Positions 44,964 through 57,744 of a stretch of DNA of 64,000 nucleotides are shown piece by piece. The position numbers and the translations under genes are program-made. Under the pieces are notes generated by a model, which saw nothing but the letters and a program-made list of their open reading frames with translations, was not told the DNA's origin and searched no databases. Source of the DNA: Bimuria novae-zelandiae CBS 107.79 (Eukaryota > Ascomycota > Dothideomycetes > Pleosporales > Didymosphaeriaceae); NCBI GenBank assembly GCA_010015655.1, contig ML976661.1:197936-261935 (forward strand). The letters are read 5' to 3'. Position 1 is the first letter of the stretch. Each line of letters starts with the position of its first letter.

Positions 44964-45947
44964 GGCAAATACAAAGATTAACAGTTCCTGATCAAGATGA
45001 CACTTGGTAGATAAAGTCTGGGTCAAAGCAGATACTGTAGAGTTTCCCTCACTTCTCATTGAAAGCACAGGGCACCGTCTCAGCTCGTCCTTGCCTCTAT
45101 CTCGCAAGGCATTCCCAACCGTATGATTGCCCACCAAAAGGCCCCCGACACACTCCAAGCATAGGTTCCACCGGTAAGCATAGTCATGGCTCCTCAATAG
45201 GCCAAGATCAGCAAGTGAAGCAGCTACCACGTTACATCTCGGAATGTATTCAACTCATCTCCGTTCGATGCGCCTGAGCAATGAACTGGTTATTTGCGAC
45301 TGCCTGTATTAGAAGCTGTGCCTAAGCCTAGGTCAGAGACTCGGGCGGATCAATGCTTGTTGTCGGAAAATGCAAGGCTTGTCTCAGCCACATCCAGATG
45401 TGCGCTCTGGTTTTACCCGCTTTCAGGATGGTTACTATTGGTCGAAAAGTTATTCCCAAATTGCTTACAGATTATACCTGATCGTGCAGGGGTGCAAAAA
45501 GAGCTGCAAATTGTGCGTTAATCGTCGCTCATAGACCCGACGCGATAGTTCACCCTCCAACGTCAACTGGTGGACATGAACCCAATTCGCCGAACTGAGG
45601 CACAGGCTACCCCCGAAGTTAGATACAGACGTCGCTACTGTTCCGTCAAGCACTATAGTGGATATCAAGGTGGGGAAGATGCTGTGCCGCAACAACGCTA
45701 CATGATCCCGGAAAACATCTTAAACATGCATGACGTCTCGCCTGCACGTTCGGAATGGATATGTTCCCGAATGGGGAAGGATGAGCGTTTATTGACTTTG
45801 ATGCAGTTCCTTTCTCGACCGGACATGATTTTCAGCACATGGGCCATGTCTCTTGGCTGTGACCGTTCATCACTCTGGAGTGAGTGTACTCCCTGTTCTC
45901 AGCGGAAACGGCACCGATCCAAAAATTCCAACAAGCCTGCAGTCTCC
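44964..45947. other. Divergent promoter region between prenyltransferase and P450
   Basis: No gene is called. The frame of the P450 is open upstream to 45570 but that part has no P450 similarity. This 1-kb stretch separates two divergent biosynthetic genes and could be a shared promoter. Confidence 0.45.
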
Positions 45948-47674
45948 ATGTATACACTCGTTCTCGGTGTTTCTTTGTGCGCTCTTCTTTTCTATTGGTC
46001 ATGGAGGGCAACCTTCACAGGGGACTTGGCTCGAATTCCGGGTCCGCTCATCGCCAGATTCTCCAACATCTGGAAAATCCGTGCCGTGTACCACGCTACC
46101 ATGCATCAAAAAAATGTCCAGCTGCATGAGAAGTACGGATCAGTAGTCCGTATTGGTCCTAATGACGTCTCCTTTGCAAGTCCGGAAGCTCTCAAAGCCA
46201 TCTACACCGCCAGACCTTCCTTTCCCAAGGGGTGTGGAACTCGGATGATACCCTATCAGAAAGCTAACCAGGCACAGTCAGACTCCTACAAGCCGACGAG
46301 TCCACTTCACGATGGAAAGCGATTGTTCAATTTATTCTCCGTTCAGGACGTCCATTATCACGCAAAGCTCAAACGGGCAATAGGAAGCTTGTATACCAAA
46401 TCCGTAGTCCTGGAACTTGAGCCTCGCATAGATGATACAATAAAGCTCTTTATGAAGTGTTTGGCGAAAAGGACGGCCAATGGCCCCACTGAGCTCGATA
46501 TATATCTCTGGCTTCATCTCTTTGCATTCGACTCACTTGGAGACCTCAATCTATCGGAACGATTCGGCTTCCTGGAAAAAGGGCAGGACGTCCGGGGTAT
46601 GATTGAAACCGCGAACAGAATTCTCCACATCACTGGTTTGGTGCGAGCTTCATTCTCCTACACTAGCCATAAGCACATGAACTGACTGAAGGCAGTTTGG
46701 CCAAAGCCCAATGCTCCAGAAAATCCAGATGAGAATTAAAGCTCGATGGACAAAGACAAAGCCAAACCCTCTCTTGCTTTATACCATTGCAAAGGTCCAC
46801 GACCGTATCGCGAAGCCCACCAAAAGTCCGGACATGTTGAACATTTTTTTGAACTTGCGTGCCATGGATCCTGACAGAATTACACTGGAGGAGATCGCTG
46901 GTTCTATGTATATTAACTTGTGCGACCTCGTCCTTTTACTCATAGATGGTGGGAAAACTGACCTTGGGCAGAATGGCGGTCATGATGTCCTCGCTGTCGC
47001 ACTTCGCACGGTCTTTTACTACCTTGCAAGACACCCAAGCGTTCTAGAACGACTGCGGGAAGAATTTGCACCCTTGGAAAAAGTCTACAGCCATGACGTA
47101 CCTATCCCCTACCAGGAGCTTAGCGAGCTCACTTACTTGTGAGTTGACAATGTGGGCTCTGTTATTCTTACTGAGTCATACTAGGGACGCAGTAATCTAC
47201 GAAGCTATGCGCGTGCACGCAAATATCGGCCTGATCCTTGAGCGCGTCGTACCCGAGGGTGGAAGTGAAATCGACGGATTTTACATACCCAGTGGAACCA
47301 TTGTTGGTGTGAATGCATGGGTAATCCATCACGATAAGACAGTATTCGGCGAAGATGCAGAAGTTTTCAGGCCTGAGCGATGGACGGAGGCTCATCAATC
47401 GAAGAGGTTGGAAATGAAGAGGTTCATGTTCTCTGTACGTTACTTAGGTTGCCCAAGGGTGCCGTTCTTCTAACCAGCTAATTCGCTTCAGTTCGGTGAT
47501 GGTTCTCGGAAATGCATCGGCCAAAACATCGCCATGGCCCAAGCGGCTAAGGTCCTAGTGGAGTTCCTCCGGCGATTCCGCGCACACTTGGTTCATCCGG
47601 AGAGAGAATGGAACGTGCACGGAAGCTGGGTGACCAAGCAGACAGCGATGGACATGTGGATTGCTCGGCTCTGA
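45948..47674 (+). CDS. Cytochrome P450 monooxygenase
   Basis: Four exons (45948-46640, 46696-47138, 47185-47434, 47492-47674; introns of 55, 46 and 57 nt) give 522 aa. An N-terminal membrane anchor (YTLVLGVSLCALLFYW) is followed by the Pro-rich hinge (RIPGPLIARFSN). Then EKYGSVVRIGPNDVSF, the K-helix ExxR as EAMR, the PERF-type motif FRPERW and the haem loop FGDGSRKCIG with its Cys ligand. The start was chosen because it gives the anchor directly; an ATG at 45570 would add 126 unrelated residues. The I-helix reads GGHDVLAVALR instead of the usual AGxDTT, lacking the normal Thr for proton delivery. No stop or frameshift is seen. Endoplasmic-reticulum oxidation of a cluster product is the likely role. 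Confidence 0.88.
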
Positions 47675-47842
47675 TTGCCCATACTCAGCTCCCATGACGG
47701 TCTTAGGCAATAATGGAATCGTAACTTTCAAGCCCGCATAGCCTGCTTACGGCATCGGAGCTATTTGATTTCGACGTTGTTGTCAGCTGCTCACCGTGGA
47801 GACTCGAGGTCATACTTCACACACCTCGCTCTTCCTACCAGC

Positions 47843-48591
47843 TCATAGTGTCTCCGCCACGACCATTGGTCCGGCAACCTCATTCTTCTTCTCCTTCCCG
47901 GCCAGCACCTCCACAATTGTCAGCGCAAACAGCATGGCAGTGCCGGGTCTGTACGTCATTAGCGTGTATCTCCCTTCGCCTCTGCAAGACCATGTACTCA
48001 CCCGCGACTCGTAATAACCTTCCCATCCACCGCCACTCTCTCCTCGCTATACTCCCATCCTGCATCCTTCACCTCCTTCTTGACACTCGGATGACTAGTA
48101 ACCTTGCTCTTCTTACCACCGTGTTTCTTCTGCGCCGCCACTAGTGCCGTCGTACCCGCACAGATGGCAGCAACATGCTTCCCCTTCTCCTGGAACGCAT
48201 GAATCATATCCAGTACAAGCTCACTTGTTGCAAAAGTCTTCGCGCCTGGTCCGCCGCCAGGCAGAATCAGAATATCGTACGCTTCGTGAGCAGGTTTGTC
48301 CGCTACGCTAAGAAGTGTGGGGTAGTCGGGTACTATGCGGACATTGCGAGTCATGCTGATTTGATTCAACTTTGTCGTGGAGAGGAATGCTGGAACGAGG
48401 GACCTACTGTGCGTAGTTTTCTTTGAGATTAACGCCCGCGGAGACAACGTCAAAACCAGCGCGCGTCAGGACTGCCAGTGTCTCAGTGTCGTGTGCCCAT
48501 GAGATGTTTCGCACGTATATGTACCATCGTAGGGAGTCACGAACTCGATCTCCTCTGAGCCGTCAGCGACCAGAAGTAGTGCCTTGGGCAT
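47843..48591 (-). CDS. DJ-1/PfpI-family protein (Hsp31/DJ-1-like glyoxalase/deglycase)
   Basis: Four exons (48525-48591, 48408-48471, 48002-48355, 47843-47948; introns 53, 52 and 53 nt) encode 196 aa, the size of eukaryotic DJ-1. Features: MPKALLLVADGSEEIEF with the conserved Glu near residue 15, ILILPGGGPGA, the nucleophile elbow AAICAGTTA with its reactive Cys, SHPSVK with the partner His, and VITSRGPGTA near the C-terminus. DJ-1 proteins are cytosolic and protect against methylglyoxal and oxidative stress. Intact. Confidence 0.9.
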
Positions 48592-49656
48592 TGCGTTTGC
48601 GCTTCTTCTTTGATGCAGGTGAATGTCTTATAAAATGAATAGTATTGCGGCGTCTTTGGTGTTTCGTTCCAGCTCGGTTTTGGCGATTGAGAAGGCAGAG
48701 GTGTACTGGAAGTTTCGCTTAGGTGACGGTGGGGAAGAACCCTGGCGCTGCTTTGTTGGTTGGTGGGGTTCTGCCGAGAAAGTGGTTCCGACGAATGAAG
48801 GTGAGGCTGCGAATCGTAGAGAGCTATGGCGTCCTGTCATTCTTTCCGTGCAAGATGAGCTAAAAACACATATAATACGCAACACGCTGATGTCTTATTA
48901 CAGGAACGAAAACAAACTTTCGAAGTCAAAGGCGCACGTGAAGAAATCGCAACTTCGGAAAGATATCGTCATGGATGTCATAGTGCTCGCTCGCAACTTC
49001 ATTCCTGGATATCAAACTCCCCGTCTTCTACGTACGCGCACTTTACAAAACGTCAACTTGCCGCCTGTATATCGTCGCCAATATCTGCACCCCAACTAAG
49101 TGTCATTGATACGCCAAAACAAGAAAAATAGTGACACGCGCATTGCAACCACCCATTGCGCAACCAGGGGAATCTCTCATGTGCTCATGCAACTGTAATC
49201 AGAACCGCTTGAATCAATTAGACGCCACAAAACGAGATTAGCCGTCTCATATGCCCTTATTGCTGTTGTATTAGGCGGCTGCACAGCTTGATGGAGCGCC
49301 TGCCTCCTCCATCTGGCTGACAACCAAGTCCAAAAAGGAAAAAACGACAGACGCCTGCAATCGAAGTGATGCCGACTGATGCGAAAGAAGAAATATAGGT
49401 ATCAAGATGAACGAAAAGGTCGTGAGGGTAGGAGATCAATCGTTTCAGCAACCCGGCGACGTCGTCCGCGAAGAAACCGGAGATCAATCCACATGCATAT
49501 ATGATCGCAAGGATCGAGCGCTAGCTGAGCAATGTAGAAGCTGACAGTCCGACACTGTGATGCACTAATATGCTGCTGGGATCTCGCGCGGGAACAATAA
49601 GTCAGCCACTGTCTCTTTGCCGCGAGGGTACAGAGTGCAAATAGCGGCGGCGATGG
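48592..49656. other. Intergenic stretch between the DJ-1 and areA genes
   Basis: No gene supported. A 158-aa plus-strand frame at 48623-49099 has no recognisable domain. Confidence 0.4.
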
Positions 49657-52510
49657 TTAGAGAGACATTGTGAGCCACTCCCATTCTTGGGGACCAGATC
49701 CTTGAAGACCCTGCCCCATAGCGCCCATGGGAAGACTGCCAAGGTTCTGGTTCTGCATCATATTCGGGGCGGCCACCCACTCCTTTCTCCTTGCACTTGC
49801 AGGAGCCTTTCCACTTGTGTCGTCCGCATCTCCCATCTCCAACTCTTGCGATTCGCCCTTACTTTGCCCACGTGCTCGCTTGGGGGCTACGGCGGACTTA
49901 TGTCCTTGCGTGGCGCTGGCTGCATTGCTGGGTGGTGGTTTAGGCGGACCGGGAGCGATGGGTACTACACCGCCAGCTTTGGCGGGTGAGGCGACATTGT
50001 TGCTGGCGCTGTTGCCGGCCGCTCCAAGCCCAACTGATCCAGTCGATTTGGGTGACTCGGAATCGGCCCCTTTGCCCGAAGTTGGTGTAGACACAGGAGT
50101 CTGCGCAAGCGAATTCTTCCGAGAAGACTTCTTAGACGCGCGGGACGATGATCCAGCGACAGGTGCTGTACCACTGCCACGATTGCGCTTCTTGATGACG
50201 TCGGTCTTGAGCGAAAGCGGCCGCACCACTCCATGTAGCTTAAGGAAGAGACCGCATGCATTGCAGAGAGGATGGCCTTCAGGGTTGCGGCGCCACAGGG
50301 GGGTAGTTTGCGTAAAGCAGTTGGTGCACGTTGTTGGAGCACTGCCCTGATCACCCTGCTTGGTACCTCCAGGGCTGACTGGGCGCGAAGGTGCTGCAGA
50401 ACTCAGCCCGGACTCTGGCGGTGTGTTGGGTGATGATTGTGGTCGTCCATGCATTCCCTGGAGGGCCAGACCAGCTGCGTTGGGTGTAGAGCTGGTACGG
50501 GGTATCTTCTGACGTCGAGGATCGTTGCCACGGTTGCGGATGTCGCTGACTGAGGCCGCGGAGCCATGAGTGCGACCTAAGCTGCTGCTGGCGCCCCAGT
50601 TGTCTTGTGGCGAAGGCATCATCTCCGTCGGGCCGATGGTGACGGTCTTGCGTGGCGGGCCTGCAGGGTAGCGTGCGGGAATGGGGTTGAATTGGTTCGA
50701 CAAGTCGGTCTCCCACTGGAACCCGCCATTGAAGTCAACCGAGCCCTCGTCCATGGGCGACGAGTAATCGGCTTGGCTCGGCATCGTTCGATCTGCAAAG
50801 GCGCCCTCGTCGTCTTCGTTGTCCGAGTCGGCACCGAAGCTAAAAATGTTCTCGTTGCGCGAATACTGCATGGGGTCTGGGCGATAAGGAAGGGTGTTGT
50901 GGAGGACTTGAGAGGGGTCGACGTGGCCAGACTGGCCAAATGACGAGGCAGAGAAGGGTGCAGATGACGGGGCACTCGTGATGGCATTGAACATGGAGTC
51001 GCCCATGCTGCTCGGATTGAAGATGTACTGTGGCTGCTGTATGGACGACGAGAGGTTGGACGGGCGGTGTGACCCGAAGCCGTGGATGGGCTGGTTGGCG
51101 CGGATGTCCATACCGCTGCGGTCAAAGTACATCTGGCCATCGTCCGGCAGCGGTTGGGGCGTTGACACGGTGGAGTGGAATGTGGAGCTCGGCGGGGAGT
51201 AGTAGTCGGTGGAGTTGAGCGAAGAGGCCATAGAGGTGCCATTGAAGAGGTTCGAATACGAGGCGCTCTGGGACATGAGCGGCGAGCCGACGGGCGAGAA
51301 GCCAAACTGCTGCTGGAAGGGCCCGGCGGAGCTTATGATGGGGTCCTCCTGCAGGCCGAAGCTGGACGTGTCGATGGAGAAGGGCACATGGGGCTGCGGG
51401 GTGCTGAATGCGGGTGGCTGCAGGGCGTGGTGGTCGAGCGAGTAGTGGTGGAGAGCGGCCTCGTCGTCCGGATTGCTCGGAATCATGGTGTTGTTCACGG
51501 GAGGCACCAGAGGAGAGGCCTCTGCGCGCCGCTTGGGAGGCTGATAAGGCACATGTTAGCACGGTGGAGCTAGTCTGTGGGCAGAGATAAGGACTCACTC
51601 GTCGCTCGTCGATCGAGGTCTTGCGGACGCGCCGCTGGATGTAGCCAAACTCATTCTCTCGGTCACGGTGTAGCTGGGGGGGGACAGGAGGAGCAGAGGC
51701 GTGGGCGAGCGAGAGGTCCGGGTCGTGGTGTTGATTAGCCTTTCTTATCGGAATCGCTGGGGGGGTTGCATTTGCGGTGGGCGAGGGGCGCGTCTCATTC
51801 GACGGCGAGGGCGGCAGTCCGGCTGGGCTACCCACTGACGACGGCTGTATAAAGTCGTCGATGTTCATGGCATTGTGGTCTGCACAAGCTGGGGGAGGAG
51901 GAGGAGGAGGAGGAGGAGGAGGAGCGTGCGCCGCCTGGAGGTTGACCGAGCGCCGCAGCTGTTGCGCAATACCGCTCGGTGCGCTCGTGAGGGCGGGCCG
52001 CGGGGGCGCGGCCATTGGTGCGGGCCTCGTCTGCTGCTGGCTGCTGCTGCACGCATTGCCAGCAGCAGCGGGAGCAGCATCGCCAGGAGCATTTGCACGC
52101 GCCCGCTGCGCCGCTTCATACCCTCTGTTGTTGTTGTTGTTGCTGCTGCTGCCGCGCATTTTCATGGCCATCATGCGCCACGTCAGGTTCTCCATGCGCT
52201 CTGCGTTGGGCAGCTGCGTGCGCGCCTTGCTGTACAGCTTCCATATCTGCGTGCCCAGCGGGTCGTTGCGCTGCATCTCCTCGGGCGACTCCATGGGCTC
52301 GTCGCCGTGCTTCAGGTTGGGGAACATCGACGTCGCCAGCACGCCCTGGCGCGCAGCCGCATCCCGCGGCGACAGGTGCAGCGGGCTCTCCAGCGTGGTG
52401 CTGCTCCTGGCGGGGCTGTAGGGCGACTGTAGCTGTTGTTGGTGCTCCTGCTGGTGCTGCTGGGTCTGTTGGGGCGGGCCGTCCAGAGGCGTATGTGGTG
52501 ATGTGGCCAT
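49657..52510 (-). CDS. areA: GATA transcription factor AreA/NIT2, nitrogen-metabolite regulator
   Basis: Exons 51599-52510 and 49657-51540 around a 58-nt intron encode about 931 aa. The N-terminal region has the AreA-conserved block [20 protein letters not shown] (about 89-108, DUF1752-like) followed by TWRMMAMKM. The single C-x2-C-x17-C-x2-C GATA finger (CTNC...CNAC, about residues 705-735) is followed by the basic tail [16 protein letters not shown]. The protein ends with EWEWLTMSL, the short conserved C-terminus that in AreA/NIT2 contacts the co-repressor NmrA. It binds GATA sites and activates genes for secondary nitrogen sources when ammonium and glutamine are low. Low-complexity runs (Gln, Asn, an 11-Pro tract encoded by GGA repeats near 51897) are typical. 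The frame is open upstream to 52708, so a longer start cannot be excluded. Confidence 0.93.
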
Positions 52511-55500
52511 GAGGCAGGCCTGGTGGTGATATTGGAGGGCACGAGGTAGAGTAGTGGTACCCCAGAATCCAAATGCGCCTCTCACGCACACGGCAGCGGG
52601 AGCGGTTTTGCTTTTGCGCGCTCGCACCGTCTCTGTAGAGAGCCTATCCTGGGGAACAGGCCGATCTGGCACTCCTTTGCAGGCTCTCGAGGAATAGGAA
52701 CAGGACAATTTCCAAAGCCCGCGCGAGCTGCAGGCGGGCTACTTGGCTTGGCGACAGGTCTGGCGACGGCAGCGAACGCGCAGTTACGATTCCTGGCGAG
52801 CAAACAGTCGGTGGTGAGGGGACGCGTGGGGGGCTGCAGTGGGTCGCACGGCGCACCGTGGCCGTACATGCTCAGCAGCGGATGCTGCCCTAGTGCCCTG
52901 GACGCCCAAAGGCGCACCCTCGAGCCCGTCGCGCCGGGCGAACACCGGACGCTAGAGGCGCGAGGGCTGCACACTGCTCGTCGTCGTGGCCTGCTGTGAG
53001 TACAGTCTACTCTACTCAAGACCCAAGATAACGACCTCGAGCGCAAAGGCTGGCCCGCTAGACCACGCAGGATGCCGCACTCGCACCCTGTCCAAGACCG
53101 CCTGAACCGTGCGACCCCGGGCCAATTCGGGATCCCTGGACGAAGCTTTGGGTGGCGGCCCTGCAGCGTGGAGAGAAGCGTGGAGTGCAGCGCCTTGTCT
53201 CAGCCGTGTGAATGCGAATGCGCGTGCACTGTCTCTCAAAGAACCCTTCCTTTCCTAGTCCCAGCCGTGTCGTCCACCAGAGTTGTCGTCCCAAGCCAGC
53301 CAGCAGCGCGCATACGACAGCCAGCCTCCGCCACGCTGCTGTAGCGCCCTCGATGGTTCGCCGGGGTATGCTGTCGCTCGGCTTGTACGCTCGCGTAGGG
53401 GCTTCAACGGCACCGCTCCACTTTCCTCGCCGAGTGCGGCGTTGTAACCTACCGTGTGTATTCACCCCTCGACGTGCTCCAGACGGACCAACTAGCCCAG
53501 GCCGTGGTTGAATTGCATCGAACCCAAACACGCTCCTACTCTCCTTCGAGAGATCGCACCAAGCACCCTGACGCATGCCCAGGGCCGTTATTGACGGTGA
53601 TTTCTCTATGACGCACAGCAACACGCGCCCGATCTGTTATTTTAGCCCCGAGATGCTAGCGCACGCAGTCTCATTTTCTTCCGACTTCGCCCTGCCCCAA
53701 GTTTGCCTTCCTACAATTCCCGGCCCTGAACGACAACGGGCTCCACTATTCATTGTTTCCTCAGCCACCATGCTTGCAAAACTTCAGGTCAACGCTGACC
53801 AATACTACTTAATCTACAATGCACGCACACTAGCAACCCAACCAGTGCACATGTCCGAAGTTAGTTGCAGAGCACCGCGAAAATCCAGCAACGGTCTGGC
53901 CGACAGCACCACACTGCCAGGTTCACCGTCTTGCAGCCTGGTCGAGGATGGAAAATGGTCCAGAATACAATTCCATGTACCAGGTTGAGAAATTGCGGGT
54001 ACTCTTGATGCTTGCCTGTAGAGTATCAAATTCACTTCACATTTCATCAGTGCTGTCGACAATGCATATTGACCCCTCGCAAGCCTGGGGCTGCATCTGC
54101 TGCATTAAACTTTTCAGAAACTGCCTCAGCCCGTCTCCGCCTTGCATCTCCTGCCTGCCTCAGTAGAGTATAGTCGCTCGACCTCCAAAGTAACACTAGA
54201 ATTGGCTCCTTCTCGGTCTACTTGCATTAGTGTGCTGTCGTTGCCACAAACTGTCACTAAACAGCCGCGACGGGAGAAAATTCGAAGTTGTTCGTACCAT
54301 GGTTCCTTGGTACTACCTGGGCGCTTCGTCTCACGTGCGCGCACATGTTCGATCTACGTAAGGTCCACGCTTTTGTCACGATCGAGCTTATTCGGGACAC
54401 ACGCGCATGCAATGTTCGGTTCATCTATTTACCAGGCGGACCGATGGCCGCAACACTGGTCTTTAGCCGTTGTGACATGCAGTCCAAAGCTACCATACTA
54501 GCTACACGAATATTTACTTCTTGGGATTGACCGATCAGGGCACTACCATGGGCACGCCATGTTCCGCACATCGGGAAGTAGACGGAGGGCACGAGATTCA
54601 GAAGCAGGCGTTCGTCATTACATCTGCAAAGTACTCGTACTGATTCATGTATTTACGGCCGGACGGGGTGCTTGACATCTTGTGCGGCTAGCCTTCTACC
54701 GTTAGAAAAGCGACGATCGGCCCTTGAGTCGCGTGGGTCTTTCACATGCGCAGGTGCAACCCTGCGACTCTGCAACTACTTCCATCGAGCCTCCTCCTCT
54801 GGACCATGTCCGCTCGTCGAGCGTACTTACCAGACCATGTCTGTTTTTTCCAGACGAAATGAGGCAATGTGCACAAACGCTACTTGCGCATGAAAATAAT
54901 CGCATTGTCTTCCATTGGTCCAATGGCGAAATAGGGTGCAGCGTGGGGGCCTGCATGGTAAACCCTGTGCTGACTTGCATCGCGCAACCATGTCCGTGGC
55001 AGCCCGAAACGCTAAACCGACGGTAAAGCGCCTAGCCTGTCTGTGGCTATGGGGCTCCGAAGAAAAAGAGTCTCGAGCATGTCTACGCAACTATCACTCC
55101 GTGCGCGCTGGCTTCCAGTTCTTCAGGGACAATTTTCATCTCCACATGCAGATGCCCTCGCGCATCTCCTAGCAGGCACCGTGGAAATGAGAGCTTCATG
55201 ACAGGTCCTCCGGACGCAGTTCTACACCACTGCTGACTGCAACCGCCGCTGCCGCCTGCATACAGTGACAGACTGATAAAACAGCCAGGGTCGCGAGAAA
55301 ACAGCAATGTACCGAGCTGAGCGAGATTGTTCCGGCCTGTGGCGGGGATGCGCTGGCTGTTCGAACCCTGAGGGAGGCCGTGGGATGGTGCCCTGGGCCG
55401 TGTGGGGTGGCTGTATTGACGAGATATCTCACCCATCGGCACATGCGATTTGAAGCCAATGTAAGCATTGCAGGAGGCCCCCGTCATACAAGCGCTCGCA

Positions 55501-56988
55501 TCGGCTCGAATTCCTCTGGTCGCGTGCTGAGTGGCTGCCCGATTCTAAAGGTCCCACCCAGGGCCCTTCGAGCCGGATTCGCCTCTGATGAAGACGCTAT
55601 GGCAAGACCGTCGACTTGCAAAGTTCGAATGCTTGTTGTCGAGTGCCAGTCGATCAGAATCCAAGCCAGACGCTGACGACCACGCAGCAGCATTCATCCC
55701 AGGGTGAACAGGCTATATCGTGGAGCGAAAGTCATTCGTATCGAGGGATCGGCGGCGTTGATGTCGCATGCGTGCAGTGATCCAATGTTGGCGGTGTGGG
55801 GGAGTCCATGGCGTGGGTCGAGTGACGCACCCATCCATCGTCTTCTAGCCGTGGTGCATCATGCTGAGCAGTCAGGTGCCATCCGGAGTACACCGACAGG
55901 CACTATGAGCCCTCTATCTATCCATTCGCACAAGACTTTCCCTACCTCCAACTTGACTTCTCGGAATGGATTCGAGTCTTGGCGTTGGTGCAGGTACCCG
56001 GGAGCGGAGAGAAGCGGAAATGGAGCGTAGGCGGCATCGAGAAAATCCAGGACCATCGCAAAGACCCCCAGGGGCGCACCGATGTAATTTATAGTAAGGC
56101 GCAAGGCTTTGGTTGCAGGCGGTCTGATCACGCCTTATCTCTGTAAGATTGATACGTGATAACGACATTCCTCGCCAAGCGCTTGCCAATAGGGACCGTC
56201 TGAGCTGCTCCAGACTGCCAGCAGAGTCCCAGATTGGCTGTCCTGGCATTGCGAAATGCACACGGTGGGACAAGGCTGACGATCATATCGCTGTGCGTTG
56301 GCTTGAGCTGCCTATCTTGGGGCTGTACCAATCTTATCTACAACGTTAGATGCAGTGAGACGAAGGTTTCGCTGATGCGATGGAGGAGGCTAGCTACTTT
56401 TGGGGGTTTGGGGAACAAAAGGGCGAGATAAGAGAGAGCGGAGAAGAAGGGTAGAGTGCGTCTGTGCTGGGTTAGAGATGCTGAGTGGCCGACAGCGAGA
56501 CGTAGAGGAAGTTTATGGGGGGAAAGCATGCGCGACACAGCAAATCTACGTGGTTCATCATGGAAAGGCCGTATCGCAACCGCGCTGTTCATCCAGCAAT
56601 AGCAACCAACTTCGAACCGTTCCTCTCACACGGATAATGCCCGACCGCTCTCCCATCATCAGACTGCGCTCGACCATGTATTTGACAGGTCCCTCTCCGC
56701 GGCCTTCTGTTTGTTCCCTGGTGAGATGGTAGTCGTTTTCCAAGGCATCACTGCACGTCCGTCGCGGTGCGCGTCACTGCCCTAGTGGTGCTATTGCAGG
56801 GGGACGTGGCTCCCTCGTAGTGCAATCATGCGTCGCCATGCCTAGGCCCCGCCCTCTTCACTTGTTCTCTCCATTCTTCCCTTCCTCGGCGCCCTTGACT
56901 GTTTCCTCGCCGAGTACCTTGCTGGCCGACATGAACCTAGGAAAAGACACGCATCAGCGTCTGGCCTCTCGACGCACATTGGAACATC
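52511..56988. other. Long gene-poor stretch upstream of areA
   Basis: 4.5 kb of ordinary base composition with many overlapping frames of up to 188 aa, none with a family resemblance or convincing splice structure. It probably contains the long 5' leader and promoter of areA. I see no transposon ends or RNA gene. Confidence 0.45.
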
Positions 56989-57192
56989 TTACATGGCGCC
57001 CGCATATCCGCCCAGTCCTCGCATGTCCTGCGCCTGCCGGGCCGTCATGCCCATGAGGCTCTCCAGATCCGCCATGTTGGCCGTCAATTGCGCGAGCTGG
57101 GCCTGCAGGTGGGAGATTTGGCGGGGCTTCTGTGAGGGGACGGTGCTGAGGCGGGAGGTCGAGGTCGAGGGGGCGCGTGGAAGGTTCGCCAT
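56989..57192 (-). CDS. HSK3: DASH/Dam1 complex subunit Hsk3
   Basis: 67-aa protein starting MANLPRAPSTSTSRLST. The family core HLQAQLAQLTANMADLESLM followed by MTARQAQDMRGLGG matches fungal Hsk3 proteins. Hsk3 is a small helical subunit of the ten-protein DASH ring that couples kinetochores to spindle microtubules. The start at 57192 is preferred to the upstream in-frame ATG at 57312 because it gives the usual size. It is divergent from the gene at 57386 with about 190 bp between starts. Confidence 0.85.
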   Translation of the reverse strand: MANLPRAPSTSTSRLSTVPSQKPRQISHLQAQLAQLTANMADLESLMGMTARQAQDMRGLGGYAGAM

Positions 57193-57385
57193 GTCTGGTG
57201 TGTATTGCAGCGTGGAATGAAGTGTGCAGCTCGGCGTGAGTGTTTGTTGTTTGGGCTTAGTCGAGCGGGGAACGTGAAGCCGCGGCACGAGGACTTGGCA
57301 GGGACCCGTCACCTGGAACTTTCCTTAACACTTCGTCACGCACGCCAACACTTTTCCCAGACGAGGCGACAAGAACAAGAATATC

Positions 57386-57744
57386 ATGGTCGCGCTACCG
57401 ACTGTTCGTCGATGGATACTGACCGGCTCCGTCACTGCCATTACCGTCACAGGAGCCCTGTATGGCGCTGACCTGAAGACCAGCCAGGAGCGAGCTCAGG
57501 TATGCCACCACGCACGCAGTCCCCTCCTCATCGCGGCTGCAGAGTCGGGAATTCCGCTAACACGGCGCTGTAGGAGAGGAAGCGCATCACAGCCCTCTCG
57601 GCCAACGAAAAGATCTCACAATACGAGGCTGTGATCGAGGAATGGGAACGCACTAGGAAGGAGCTCGAACGCAAGCTGGAGAACTTTCACGCGAGGAAGG
57701 AGGGACGGGAAGTCGGTGAGGGAGACCGTCGGATGTCCAGATGA
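57386..57744 (+). CDS. Small single-span membrane protein, probably mitochondrial (94 aa)
   Basis: Exons 57386-57499 and 57574-57744 around a 74-nt intron, phase 0. A basic N-terminus with one hydrophobic segment (VRRWILTGSVTAITVTGALY) is followed by GADLKTSQERAQ and a highly charged helix (EKISQYEAVIEEWERTRKEL, then ERKLENFHARK) that looks like a coiled coil. Topology resembles small inner-membrane assembly factors such as Pet117, but I cannot confirm that family. Conserved look and compact size make it a real gene. Confidence 0.65.

Noticed and set aside
50000..52600. Long overlapping frames on both strands across areA (up to 214 aa)
   Set aside because: They are shadows of the GC-rich, low-complexity areA coding sequence.
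55355..55370. GTTCGAACCC as a tRNA B box
   Set aside because: No matching A box, acceptor stem or cloverleaf can be drawn around it.
52582..55700. Many 80-190 aa frames upstream of areA
   Set aside because: They overlap on both strands, have biased composition, no domain and no splice structure.
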